Below, piece by piece: positions 1-7,704 of a DNA stretch of 64,000 bases. Each line of letters starts with the position of its first letter. The first letter of the stretch is position 1. Source of the stretch: Bisbaumannia sp015645095 (GTDB lineage Bacteria > Pseudomonadota > Gammaproteobacteria > Pseudomonadales > Halomonadaceae); the NCBI GenBank assembly GCA_036871055.1, contig CP141893.1, forward strand, positions 1,240,001 to 1,304,000, given 5' to 3'. The translations under genes and the position numbers were made by a program. Under the pieces are notes generated by a model, which saw only the letters and a list, made by a program, of their open reading frames with translations, ran no database searches and was not told where the DNA came from.

Positions 1-1
1 T

Positions 2-757
2 CTGGCTCGGGCCCTGGAGGAGGACGGGCTCAGCCTCTACTTCCAGCCCCAGGTCGACCTGGCCAGCGGCCGGCTGGTCGGGGCCGAGGCCCTGTGCCGC
101 TGGTTCGATGCCGAGCTCGGCGCGGTGAGTCCCGCCGACTTCATTCCCCTGGCCGAGGAGCGCGGCCTGATCAATCGTCTGGGGGCCTGGGTCATCGACG
201 CCGGCTGCCGACAGCTGGCCGAATGGCAGGCTCAGGGGCTGGACTTTCCCGGGCGCCTGGCACTGAATGTCTCCTCGGCGCAGTTCGAGGACGACCATCT
301 CCTGGATGTCGTGCAGGGCGCCCTGCACCAACACGGGGTGGCGGCGGAGCAGCTGGCGCTGGAGTTGACGGAAAGCGGCTTCATGAGTGACCCGGATCAT
401 GCCGTGGCCATGACGCGACGGCTCAAGGCGGCGGGGCTGGCGTTGCATATCGATGACTTCGGCACCGGCTACTCCTCCCTGGCCTATCTCAAGCGCTTCG
501 CCGCCGACAAGATCAAGATCGATATCTCCTTCGTGCGCGAGATGCTCGGCGACCCCAACGATCGCGCCATCGTCACCACCATCATCGCCATGGCCGAGAG
601 CCTGGGCCTGTCGGCCCTGGCCGAGGGGGTGGAGTCGTCGGCCCAGGCCGAGGCCCTGCTGGCCCTGGGCTGCCCCGAGGGGCAAGGCTACCGTTATGCG
701 CCACCGCTGCCGGCAGCGGCCTTTACCCGTGACTGGCTGGCGCCCGGCGCCGAGTGA
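2..757 (+). CDS. EAL-domain c-di-GMP phosphodiesterase, C-terminal part (5' end outside window)
   Basis: The reading frame is open from base 2, so the gene begins upstream of the window; about 251 residues are visible and they form an almost complete EAL domain. Catalytic landmarks are present in order: YFQPQV, the signature in GAEALCRW, ELTES, DDFGTGYS, KIKID, ALAEGVES and GCPEGQG. No substitution in these motifs is seen, so hydrolysis of c-di-GMP to pGpG is the likely activity. What lies N-terminal (GGDEF, PAS, membrane segments) cannot be seen. It precedes a PilZ effector gene and the fliS operon, which suggests control of motility by c-di-GMP. Confidence 0.9.
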   Translation: MARALEEDGLSLYFQPQVDLASGRLVGAEALCRWFDAELGAVSPADFIPLAEERGLINRLGAWVIDAGCRQLAEWQAQGLDFPGRLALNVSSAQFEDDHLLDVVQGALHQHGVAAEQLALELTESGFMSDPDHAVAMTRRLKAAGLALHIDDFGTGYSSLAYLKRFAADKIKIDISFVREMLGDPNDRAIVTTIIAMAESLGLSALAEGVESSAQAEALLALGCPEGQGYRYAPPLPAAAFTRDWLAPGAE

Positions 758-765
758 TTTTTCCC

Positions 766-792
766 TCAAGCCCGGGCGCCGGCGGCCGATAG
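766..792 (+). promoter_or_regulatory. Candidate FliA (sigma-28) promoter for the PilZ/HD-GYP-like gene
   Basis: TCAAGCCC is followed after 11 bases by GCCGATAG. This matches the sigma-28 arrangement (TAAAGTTT-N11-GCCGATAA, with TCAAG common in pseudomonads) at the exact spacing. It lies between the EAL gene stop and the ATG at 855. The same architecture recurs at 2580 and 8533, and a sigma-28 gene lies at 29525. Confidence 0.75.
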
Positions 793-854
793 ACTCGTTA
801 TCCCCTTACGGGGCCCGGACTCCCGGGCTCTCCTGCTGAGATACGAGGACACGG

Positions 855-2552
855 ATGGCGCAGCACGAGACTGGCTACCAACGAGTGGCGAACCCCCTGG
901 AACTCCGCGACCTGCTCGAGACCCTGACCGAGCCCGGCGGGGCCTCGCTGCGTCTGGAGGGGGAGGGCCAGTCGCCCCTGCCGGTGCTGGTGCTGGACGC
1001 CCGCCTGGACGAGTCGCTGTTGCTGGATATCACCGCCATTCGCGAGATCCTCGGTGCCCTGCGCCGGGGACAGCGCTTCCGGCTGGAGGGCCAGGTCCAT
1101 GGCAAGCAACTGCGTAGCCCCTGGTTGACCCTGGAGGAGTGTCACGAGGTGGAGGGGCGGTTGCAGGCCGGTTGCGCCTGCCCGGAGTGGCTCGAGGTGC
1201 TGCAGCGGCGTGCCAGCTATCGTGCCGAGCTGCGCCTGAGCATGGAGGTGGGAGTGATCCTGCGCGCCCTGCAGGGCGAGCTGGGCGGGGCCTCCAGCCT
1301 GCAGGGGGACCTGCGCGATCTCTCCGTGGAGGGCTGTCGGGTGGAGCTGCCGGCCATGGCCTCCGGGGTCCTGCCCCGGGCTCCCGAACGCCTCGAGCTG
1401 GAGCTCTGTTTCCCCAGTGGTCAACGCCTCTCGCTGCTGGCCGAGGTGCGGCACGTCAAGCCGGAGCCGGAGCGTTACCTGGTTCAGGTGGGCTTCCAGT
1501 TCGCCGATATCACCCCCGAGCAGGAACGCCTGCTGTGGTTCTATGTGCGCGAGATCGAGCGGGAGGCGGCTCGCCACGCCAGCGATGGTGATACCACGCG
1601 CACGCCGTCGTCGCTGTTCCAGGCCGCCGAGTCGGTGCCGGCGGTGGGGCGACGGCGCGCCGAGAGCTACCCCACCGCCATGGCGCGTCGCCTGGCGCGC
1701 CTGGCCGCCTACCTGGATGCCCAGCTCCTCGACCTTCAGCAGGGCCATGGCCTGGATGGCATCGAGCTGTCGCGCAACGCCGATCGCCTGCTGGCGCTGC
1801 TGGACGAGGATCGCGAGGAGTTGCTCTTCGCCCTTGGCTGCCTGGCCCATGAGGCCCACCTGGTGCAGCACGGCCTGGCGGTGGCGGTGCGCCTGGTGGA
1901 CCTGGTGGCCACCCAGCAGTTGCCCTCGGGGCTGCGCAAGAGCCTGGCGGCGGCGGCGATGATCCATGACCTGGGCAAGGGGATGTTGCCCGCCGAGCTG
2001 CAGCAGGCCCGGGCGCTCAACGAGGCCCAGTATCGTCAGTTGCAGGGCCATGTGGCGCTGATGCTGGATCAGGCGGCTCCCTGCCACTGGCTGTCGCGCA
2101 GCGTGGTGGCGGCGGTGGTGGGGGGCATCAACGAGCGCCTGGACGGCAGCGGCTATCCCCAGGGCAAGCGCGGGGGCGACCTGCCGGAGCTGGCGCGCCT
2201 GGCGGCGGTGGTCGACGTGGTGGACGCCATGGGCCGCCCTCGAGCGGATCGCCCGGCCTGGAACGTCGAGGCTATCTATCGCCACCTGCTGGCGCATCCG
2301 GAGCACTTCGAATCGCGCTGGGTCAAACGCTATATCGCTCACTTCGGGCGTTTTCCGGTGGGCAGCCTGGTGCGCTATGCCGGGGGTGAGCTGGCCTGGG
2401 TACGGCGCCTGGATCGCCAGGGATTGCCCAGCCTGGTCAGTCGGGTCGAGGAAGCGCGGCGACCCAATGCGGGGCTGGGGGCGCTGTTACATGATGGGCT
2501 GCTGATTGCCCTGGGCGAGCCGGTGGAAACCCTGCCGCTACCGCCGGCCTGA
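855..2552 (+). CDS. YcgR-like PilZ protein fused to a degenerate HD-GYP domain
   Basis: The 565-residue protein has a YcgR-like N-terminal region (about 1-115), a PilZ domain with the c-di-GMP motifs RRASYR (about 118-123) and DLSVEG (about 155-160), and a C-terminal HD-GYP-like domain. That domain keeps HDLGK (about 371-375), a downstream GHVAL histidine and ERLDGSGYP. The canonical HHE preceding RxDGxGYP reads INE here, so two metal-ligand histidines are missing. It is probably a c-di-GMP receptor acting on motility whose phosphodiesterase half is weak or only structural. It has its own sigma-28-like promoter and precedes fliS, as expected for a flagellar brake or regulator. Confidence 0.8.
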   Translation: MAQHETGYQRVANPLELRDLLETLTEPGGASLRLEGEGQSPLPVLVLDARLDESLLLDITAIREILGALRRGQRFRLEGQVHGKQLRSPWLTLEECHEVEGRLQAGCACPEWLEVLQRRASYRAELRLSMEVGVILRALQGELGGASSLQGDLRDLSVEGCRVELPAMASGVLPRAPERLELELCFPSGQRLSLLAEVRHVKPEPERYLVQVGFQFADITPEQERLLWFYVREIEREAARHASDGDTTRTPSSLFQAAESVPAVGRRRAESYPTAMARRLARLAAYLDAQLLDLQQGHGLDGIELSRNADRLLALLDEDREELLFALGCLAHEAHLVQHGLAVAVRLVDLVATQQLPSGLRKSLAAAAMIHDLGKGMLPAELQQARALNEAQYRQLQGHVALMLDQAAPCHWLSRSVVAAVVGGINERLDGSGYPQGKRGGDLPELARLAAVVDVVDAMGRPRADRPAWNVEAIYRHLLAHPEHFESRWVKRYIAHFGRFPVGSLVRYAGGELAWVRRLDRQGLPSLVSRVEEARRPNAGLGALLHDGLLIALGEPVETLPLPPA

Positions 2553-2579
2553 GGCGTGAGAAAAGTCGTGCTGCCTCTC

Positions 2580-2606
2580 TCAAGTCCCCTCCGGTGGGGC
2601 CGATAA
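2580..2606 (+). promoter_or_regulatory. Candidate FliA (sigma-28) promoter for fliS-fliT-fliK-fhlX
   Basis: TCAAGTCC, an 11-base gap and GCCGATAA give a near-perfect sigma-28 promoter about 125 bases upstream of the fliS start. No strong terminator is seen between the preceding gene and this site, so read-through from the gene at 855 is also possible. Confidence 0.8.
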
Positions 2607-2730
2607 GGGAAATTAGCGACGAAGAGCATGGTTTATCGTCCCCTGCGGCTGGGGGGCCATCGGTCACAATAGGTAAATCGAGAGTCACTGCCGGTATCCA
2701 GGGGAGATCGGCCGATAACGAGGGAGCCAG

Positions 2731-3177
2731 ATGATGAGTGCCAGACGCGGCGCAGCCGCCTATGCCAAGGGCCATGCCAAGAGCCAGGCCAAGGGCGCCG
2801 GGGCCTATGCCCGGGTCGGTGTCGAGAGCGGGGTAATGGCGGCCAGTCCCCATCAATTGATCGTGATGCTGTTCGATGGCGCCCAGGCCTCGATCCGTGC
2901 CGCTCGTCTGCATCTCGAGCAGGGCAATGCCGCCGGCAAGGGGCAGGCGATCTCCAAGGCCCTGGATATCGTCAATAATGGCCTGGCGGCGGCCCTGGAT
3001 GATGACCAGGGGGGCGAGATCGCCGGCCGCCTGGCCTCGCTCTATGATTATATTGCCCGGCTGCTGTTGCGGGCCAACCTGCATAATGATGCCGACGCCC
3101 TCGACGAGGCCGAGCGCCTGCTGGAGGATATCGGCTCGGCTTGGCGCGAGATCGGTCGCGCCGGTCAAGGGGGATAA
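2731..3177 (+). CDS. fliS: Flagellin export chaperone FliS
   Basis: This 148-residue protein carries the FliS core: an AYxxV-like start (GAYARVGVESGV), SPHQLIVMLFDGA and a helical C-terminal half ending in an RLLLRAN segment. FliS binds the C-terminus of flagellin in the cytoplasm and prevents premature polymerisation before export. The first 20 residues are a low-complexity Ala/Lys/Gly tail not typical of the family. Two adjacent ATG codons occur; the first follows a GAGGGAG ribosome site. Flagellin and fliD genes are not in the window. fliT starts two bases after the stop. Confidence 0.93.
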   Translation: MMSARRGAAAYAKGHAKSQAKGAGAYARVGVESGVMAASPHQLIVMLFDGAQASIRAARLHLEQGNAAGKGQAISKALDIVNNGLAAALDDDQGGEIAGRLASLYDYIARLLLRANLHNDADALDEAERLLEDIGSAWREIGRAGQGG

Positions 3178-3178
3178 G

Positions 3179-3574
3179 ATGATACAGCACCCTGAGTCAG
3201 GCGAGGCCGAGCGCCTGCTGGCTTGCTATGAGGCCCTGCTGGAACGCTCCACGCGGATGCTGGCCATGGCTCGAGAGGAGGCCTGGGAGGCGTTGATCGA
3301 GGAGGAGTCCCGCTATGTGCAGGAGGTGGAACGGCTCGCCCGGGAGGACCAGGGGCAGGCCCTCGATACGGCCCAGCGCGAACGCAAGGCCGACTTGCTC
3401 GAGCGGATCCTCGAGCAGGACATGGAGGTGCGCCGCCACCTGGTGGCGCGCCGCGACGAGCTGGGCGAGCTGATCGGCAACTCCCGGCGCAAGCGTGATC
3501 TGGAGCGCGCCTACCGCCAGCCCCAGAGTGCCGTGATCGAGGCCAGGAAGCGCTTTCCCGAAGGCACCCCGTGA
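3179..3574 (+). CDS. fliT: FliT-like flagellar chaperone
   Basis: The 131-residue, highly charged and helical protein lies directly after fliS and before fliK, which is the usual place of fliT. Family identity rests on size, helical character and position more than on a clear motif. FliT chaperones the cap protein FliD and, in enterobacteria, binds FlhDC to restrain flagellar transcription; flhDC is present in this region. The start at 3179 (reading MIQHPES) was chosen because it lies two bases after the fliS stop. The stop overlaps the fliK GTG start. Confidence 0.72.
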   Translation: MIQHPESGEAERLLACYEALLERSTRMLAMAREEAWEALIEEESRYVQEVERLAREDQGQALDTAQRERKADLLERILEQDMEVRRHLVARRDELGELIGNSRRKRDLERAYRQPQSAVIEARKRFPEGTP

Positions 3575-4884
3575 GTGGCATCACCCCGATTCTCGATACC
3601 CTGCTGCACCAGGTGCTGGGCAAGCGGGTGGACCATGCGCCGCCCCGGGACCTCAACGAGCCGGTGCGGCCCCTCAATGCCTCTGACGCCACCCGGGCCC
3701 TGCATAGCGACTCCCGTCTCGATGGGCGTCGCCCGCCCATCGCCGACCTGGCGCCGACGGCGCAGCGTGGCGAGGGGCGACCGGCCGCTTCCCAGGCCGC
3801 GCCAGCGCCCGCCGCGGGCTCCTTCCAGACCCACTTCAGTCCTACCGCCCGTACCATCGCCGACCTGCTGATCAAGTTTCCGGCACCGCCCTCGGCGGTG
3901 CGTCCCGCGGCCCCCCTGATGCCCCAGGGAGAGTCGCCGACGGCGGATAGCCTGGCCCAGCGGCTGGAGGGCTCCATTCGCCATAGCGGCCTCTTCCATG
4001 AGTCCCACCTGGCGCGCTGGTATCGCGGTGAGCTGCCCCGGGCCGCCCTGGCCCAGGAGCCCCAGCAGTGGCGGACCCTCAGTTATCGTCCCGCCGAGGG
4101 GGGGCAGCCCCCGGCACCCTGGCGGCCCACCGGGGCGGTTCTCCCCTTGGCCCTCTCGGCCGCTCGTGGCGCGGTGCCCACGCCCATGGCGCCTGGCGCG
4201 GGTACGGTGGCGTCGCCTGTCGCCACGCCGGGGGAGCCGAGGCCCATGATGCCGGGCGCGGCGTCGTCGGCATCGGAGTCGGCGCGATCCCAGCGCTTGG
4301 TGGAGATTCAGTCCCTGCAGCCGGCCAAGGCCAGTGGGGCTGTGTCATCGTCCGCTGCCCCGGCGTCGCGGCCTGCCCCGCTGGCCCTGCCGGCCGCCGC
4401 CCAGGGCGAGGTCGCCGCCCAGGGAGAGGCCACCGAGAGGGCGCGCGAGCTCTCCCGTGCCAACGAGCCGATCGCCGAGTCGCTGCAGGGGGTGCTGCGC
4501 CATCAGCTGGAGCTGCTGGTCAATCCGGTGGTTCGCTGGGAGGGGGATGTCTGGTCGGGGATCTTCATGGCCCTGGTGATCCAGCTGCCGGCGGGGTATG
4601 AGGAGCGGGCTCGTCAGGAAGCGGAGGGGGAGGAGGGGACGGACGAGGCCTGGGCCTCGGAACTGACCCTGGTGCTGCCTGGGCTGGGCGAAGTCGCCGT
4701 GCAACTGCGCCTGGTGGCGCGGCGCCTCAACCTGACCCTGGATAGCGGCGACGCCTCGGTGGTGGGGCGCCTCGAAGCGGGCCTGCCCGACCTGGCCGGG
4801 CGTCTCGAGGCGCTCGGCTTCGAGGCGCGCCTGGCGGTACGCCACCGGCCGGACGAGGAGCGTCCCGAGGAGACCCGTCGATGA
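3571..4884 (+). CDS. fliK: Flagellar hook-length control protein FliK
   Basis: The 437-residue protein has a long Pro/Ala-rich, low-complexity N-terminal and middle region (about 60-300), as in FliK rulers. A compact C-terminal domain (about 305-425) resembles the flagellar hook-length control domain, with a WASELTLVLPGLGEVAVQLRL segment. FliK is exported during hook assembly and switches export specificity through FlhB. It starts at GTG 3571 overlapping the fliT stop, and its TGA overlaps the ATG of the first copy of the fhlX start repeat at 4881, indicating translational coupling. Confidence 0.85.
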   Translation: MSGITPILDTLLHQVLGKRVDHAPPRDLNEPVRPLNASDATRALHSDSRLDGRRPPIADLAPTAQRGEGRPAASQAAPAPAAGSFQTHFSPTARTIADLLIKFPAPPSAVRPAAPLMPQGESPTADSLAQRLEGSIRHSGLFHESHLARWYRGELPRAALAQEPQQWRTLSYRPAEGGQPPAPWRPTGAVLPLALSAARGAVPTPMAPGAGTVASPVATPGEPRPMMPGAASSASESARSQRLVEIQSLQPAKASGAVSSSAAPASRPAPLALPAAAQGEVAAQGEATERARELSRANEPIAESLQGVLRHQLELLVNPVVRWEGDVWSGIFMALVIQLPAGYEERARQEAEGEEGTDEAWASELTLVLPGLGEVAVQLRLVARRLNLTLDSGDASVVGRLEAGLPDLAGRLEALGFEARLAVRHRPDEERPEETRR

Positions 4885-5103
4885 GTGACACCCAGCAGCG
4901 CCGACGTCGCCGCCAGGCAGTGGCCCTGGCTTATCGGGCCGGAGGAGCGTTCCGAGGAGACCCGTCGATGAGTGACACCCAGCAGCGTCGACGTCGCCGC
5001 CAGGCGGTGGCCCTGGCTTATCGGGCCGGAGGAGAGTGAGCGATGAGTGACACCCAGCAGCGTCGACGTCGCCGCCAGGCGGTGGCCCTGGCTTATCGCG
5101 AGG
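4856..5103 (+). repeat. Imperfect tandem triplication of the fliK end / fhlX start
   Basis: The segment carrying the last fliK codons, the ATG and the first 19 or so codons of fhlX occurs three times, with ATG codons at 4881, 4968 and 5043. The spacings of 87 and 75 bases are both multiples of three. Copies are nearly identical (e.g. CGC versus CGT at the seventh codon). Copy 3 lacks about 12 bases upstream of its ATG and alone continues into the full fhlX gene. Confidence 0.95.
4881..5039 (+). CDS. Small ORF made of two duplicated fhlX N-termini
   Basis: Starting at the ATG that overlaps the fliK stop, the first two repeat copies read in one frame as 52 residues: MSDTQQRRRRRQAVALAYR, a short linker derived from the fliK end, the same 19 residues again, then AGGE and TGA. 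The TGA lies three bases before the third ATG, which begins full-length fhlX. The product is very arginine-rich. It may have no function of its own and serve only to carry ribosomes to fhlX by termination-reinitiation. Whether it accumulates is unknown. Confidence 0.55.
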   Translation: MSDTQQRRRRRQAVALAYRAGGAFRGDPSMSDTQQRRRRRQAVALAYRAGGE

Positions 5104-5324
5104 GGGATGAGGCCCCCCGGGTGCTGGCCAAGGGCTACGGCGAGCTGGCCGAGCGGATTATCGCTGCGGCCCGGGAGAGCGGCCTGCAGGTGCATGATTC
5201 GCCGGAGCTGGTGGCGCTGCTGATGCAGCTCGACCTGGACGAGCGCATCCCGCCGGCCCTCTATCAGGTAATTGCGGAGTTGTTGATCTGGGTCAGGGAT
5301 ATCGAGCGTGGCGAGGGGCGATAA
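5043..5324 (+). CDS. FlhB C-terminal-like protein (FhlX/FlhX)
   Basis: The 93-residue protein resembles the cytoplasmic C-terminal part of FlhB after the NPTH site: it shares APRVxAKG, a run of helix, and the DLDxxIPxALYQVIAEL ending with the FlhB encoded at 22294. It has no membrane segments and no NPTH site. Such stand-alone paralogues next to fliK are known in many flagellar loci and can substitute for the released FlhB C-terminal fragment during export switching. Its N-terminus (five consecutive arginines) is the duplicated segment described at 4856. The IS1380 element begins 35 bases after the stop. Confidence 0.85.
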   Translation: MSDTQQRRRRRQAVALAYREGDEAPRVLAKGYGELAERIIAAARESGLQVHDSPELVALLMQLDLDERIPPALYQVIAELLIWVRDIERGEGR

Positions 5325-5359
5325 TCGCCGGCGTCGGCGTGAGCATGACCACACTTTAT

Positions 5360-7076
5360 CCCTGCTTATTCATGAGGCCAGCCTGAAAACGAAGATAGCG
5401 GATGGTATTCTCTTGAGAAATCAGAACGTTCCGGCAAGAACCTGATTCCAGAGGACCATCCGCTATGGGTGAAAGCCTATCCACCTGGACGCCCTCGTGC
5501 AACGGCTCTGTTCGTGTCGAGCTGAGCGGCCAGCGCACCACCAGCGACTGCGGGGCGCTGCTGCTGCGTGACGCCCTCGACAACAGCGGCGTGATCGAGG
5601 CACTCGAAGACAATCTGGTCGATCGGCGCCATCCGCTGCGCATCCGTCATTCACTGGCCAGCCAGTTGCGCACCCTGGTGCTGCAGCGCGCGATGGGCTG
5701 GATCGATCTCAGCGATACCGACATGTTGCGTCGTGACCCGCTCTGGCAGCTGGCCTGCAGCGATGCGCGCGGCATGACGCCCCTGGCCCAGGACCGGCCG
5801 TCTCAAGCCACGTTGTCGCGGCTGCTGACCTGCCTCGGCCGTAACGACAACATCGACGCCGTGCACGAAGGCCTGCTGCGATTAGTGATCTGGCGCCTGA
5901 CCTCGCTGAAGAATGGCGAGCGCCCCAAGCAGCTGACGCTGGACATCGACGGCCTGCCGATCGAGGTCCATGGCCACCAGGGCGGCTCGGCATTTCATGG
6001 ACTTTACGGGGCCCGAATCTACTCGCCCTTGGTGGCCTCGCTGGCCGAAACCGGTGACATGGTGGGCGGTCTACTTCGCGAGGGTAACGCCGGCCCGGCC
6101 GAGAATGCCGATACCTGGATTCCCCACTTGGTGCGGCGGCTCCACGAAAGCGCCGGGGCCCAGGTTCGAGTGCGTATCGATGCCGGCTTCACCGACAATG
6201 ACACGCTGGAGGCGCTGGAAGAGCGCGACATCGAGTACTTGGGCCGGTTACGCAGCCACAAGGGCCTTCACAAACTGGCGGCGCCATACTTGAAGCGGCC
6301 CCGCGGCCGACCTCCTGAGCAGCTTCGAGAATGGTGCCATGACCTTGAGTACCAAGCCGGTTCCTGGACGGCGCCTCGACGCGTGGTGCTGGTGGTGCAG
6401 GAACGTCCCGATGATCTGTTGCTGCATGCCTTCTTCCTGGTCACCAACCTCGGCAAGTTCGACTGGCCGCCGGAGAAGGTCCTGGCGCTATACCGCAAGC
6501 GCGGCAGCGCCGAAGCGCACATGGGCGAAGTGAAATCGGCGCTCGACGTGCACCTCTCGTCGACGGATCGCGGCGCCTCCACGGTTCAGGACGTGATGGC
6601 CCGCAACGAGGTGAGCCTGCTGCTGAGCCTCTATGCCTACCAAGTCCTGCATGGCCTGCGCTGCCTGCTGGAGCGACAGACCCGGCAGGGCTGGAGCCTG
6701 AGCCGGATGCGCGAACAGGTGCTCAAGGTCGCTGCCACCTTGTCACTGCACGCCCGGCGCATCACCGTTCACCTCGGCGCTGCTGCTGATAAATGGTGGC
6801 CGACGCTGCTGAAGGGGCTGCCGAAGCTGACCGCGCTGCACTGATGCTCTACGCGATGACGAGTGACCGAGAACAAGGCAATCATAATGATGGCCGGCGA
6901 GCACGGCTGCCTGGATGGCCATCATCTATGCCTGAACGATATAAAAGAGCCCATCAAGGCTGCTCGGAAGAAATAAGTGGAGTGCCCTTCAGGCGACAAC
7001 CGCTGCTGGTGGCAAGCGCAGCCGACAAGCCATGGGGTCATAACGCGCGATTCGGTACCTTCGTGAATAAGGCGGG
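5360..7076 (+). mobile_element. IS1380-family insertion sequence, complete, 1717 bp
   Basis: The left end CCCTGCTTATTCATGAGG and the inverted right end CCCGCCTTATTCACGAAG match at 14 of 18 positions. The element is flanked by a perfect 5-bp duplication, TTTAT at 5355-5359 and 7077-7081. It holds one full-length transposase gene and about 230 non-coding bases at its right end. Intact ends, target duplication and an open transposase suggest a recent insertion. It lies between fhlX and the flhDC promoter. Confidence 0.93.
5465..6844 (+). CDS. IS1380-family DDE transposase
   Basis: The 459-residue protein catalyses cut and strand transfer at the element ends. The RNase H-like DDE core is recognisable: LDIDGLPIEVHG (first Asp), RIDAGFTDNDTLE (second Asp) and the late YRKRGSAEAHMGEVKSALD segment that carries the glutamate. 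The length is normal for the IS1380 group and no frameshift is seen. The ATG is 105 bases inside the left end. Both inverted repeats are intact, so the element looks potentially active. Confidence 0.93.
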   Translation: MGESLSTWTPSCNGSVRVELSGQRTTSDCGALLLRDALDNSGVIEALEDNLVDRRHPLRIRHSLASQLRTLVLQRAMGWIDLSDTDMLRRDPLWQLACSDARGMTPLAQDRPSQATLSRLLTCLGRNDNIDAVHEGLLRLVIWRLTSLKNGERPKQLTLDIDGLPIEVHGHQGGSAFHGLYGARIYSPLVASLAETGDMVGGLLREGNAGPAENADTWIPHLVRRLHESAGAQVRVRIDAGFTDNDTLEALEERDIEYLGRLRSHKGLHKLAAPYLKRPRGRPPEQLREWCHDLEYQAGSWTAPRRVVLVVQERPDDLLLHAFFLVTNLGKFDWPPEKVLALYRKRGSAEAHMGEVKSALDVHLSSTDRGASTVQDVMARNEVSLLLSLYAYQVLHGLRCLLERQTRQGWSLSRMREQVLKVAATLSLHARRITVHLGAAADKWWPTLLKGLPKLTALH

Positions 7077-7081
7077 TTTAT

Positions 7082-7368
7082 GTAGTTTTTTGTATACCGC
7101 CCGCCATCGGGTGTCGCCAATTGCCGTCGCCAATAGCTTGTTTTTGCAAAGTTCTAGCCGCCGCTCAGGGCGGTGCCGCCAGGCGAGGGAAGGTGAGCGT
7201 TGGCCGGCCCGGCTTGAAATCCTGTCAGAAAAAACCTACAATGACGTACGACAATGCCTAATCAAAGGCATGCTAATCGCCACAAGCACAAGCATAGCGG
7301 TTGGCCATAAGAATCGGGGCTCATCGAAGCGACCTCGGAACACTTGGGTACGTAGGGAATCTGCCACA
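7082..7368 (+). promoter_or_regulatory. flhDC upstream region with sigma-70-like promoter at 7214-7242
   Basis: TTGAAA (7214-7219) and TACAAT (7237-7242) are separated by exactly 17 bases, a good sigma-70 promoter about 125 bases before the flhD start. The leader contains a small hairpin (ATGCCT/AGGCAT, 7254-7271). The promoter lies only about 137 bases from the IS1380 right end, so sequences that normally lay upstream of it have been displaced by 1.7 kb. The remaining sequence holds no gene. Confidence 0.7.
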
Positions 7369-7701
7369 ATGCAAATGGATAGTGTTCTGGATGACATCCA
7401 GGATCTGAATCTGTCGTATCTGCTGCTGGTGCAGCGGCTACTCAGCGAGGACCGCGCCACGGCCATGTTCCGTCTCAAGATGGACGACGCCATGGCGGAT
7501 CTGATCCTCTCCCTTTCCACCAGGCAGCTATCGCGTCTCTCGCGCACCAATCAGCTGCTCTGCCGCCTCAATTTCGACGATGCCACCCAACTGGAGCAGC
7601 TCACCAGCAACCCCCGCGATCAGGGGCTGGGCTCCTCCCATGCGGCCCTGCTGATGTCCGCCATCGGGGGCGCCGCCGCCTCCATCGATGCGAGGAGGTG
7701 A
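7369..7701 (+). CDS. flhD: Flagellar master regulator subunit FlhD
   Basis: The 110-residue protein matches FlhD over its length: an N-terminal LNLSYLLLVQRL segment, AMFRLKM, a central ATTLxxL-like helix and TNQLLCRLNFD. FlhD joins FlhC in the FlhD4C2 complex that activates class II flagellar promoters. An open frame extends upstream through the IS tail, but the family start is ATG 7369 (MQMDS); ATG 7375 is an alternative. The ribosome site is weak (TAGGGA). flhC follows three bases after the stop. Control probably involves the promoter at 7214 and perhaps the inserted IS. Confidence 0.95.
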   Translation: MQMDSVLDDIQDLNLSYLLLVQRLLSEDRATAMFRLKMDDAMADLILSLSTRQLSRLSRTNQLLCRLNFDDATQLEQLTSNPRDQGLGSSHAALLMSAIGGAAASIDARR

Positions 7702-7704
7702 GCC

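Noticed and set aside
1503..1510. GCCGATAT inside the PilZ gene with TCAGG-like sequence upstream
   Set aside because: The -35 match is poor and it lies within coding sequence with no gene start downstream.
2711..2718. A second GCCGATAA close to the fliS start
   Set aside because: No TCAAG or TAAAG lies 19 bases upstream, and it is only 12 bases from the ATG; taken as chance.
6793..7368. N-terminal extension of FlhD through the IS tail (open frame from 6793)
   Set aside because: The extension crosses the IS boundary, and the FlhD family begins at the ATG at 7369.
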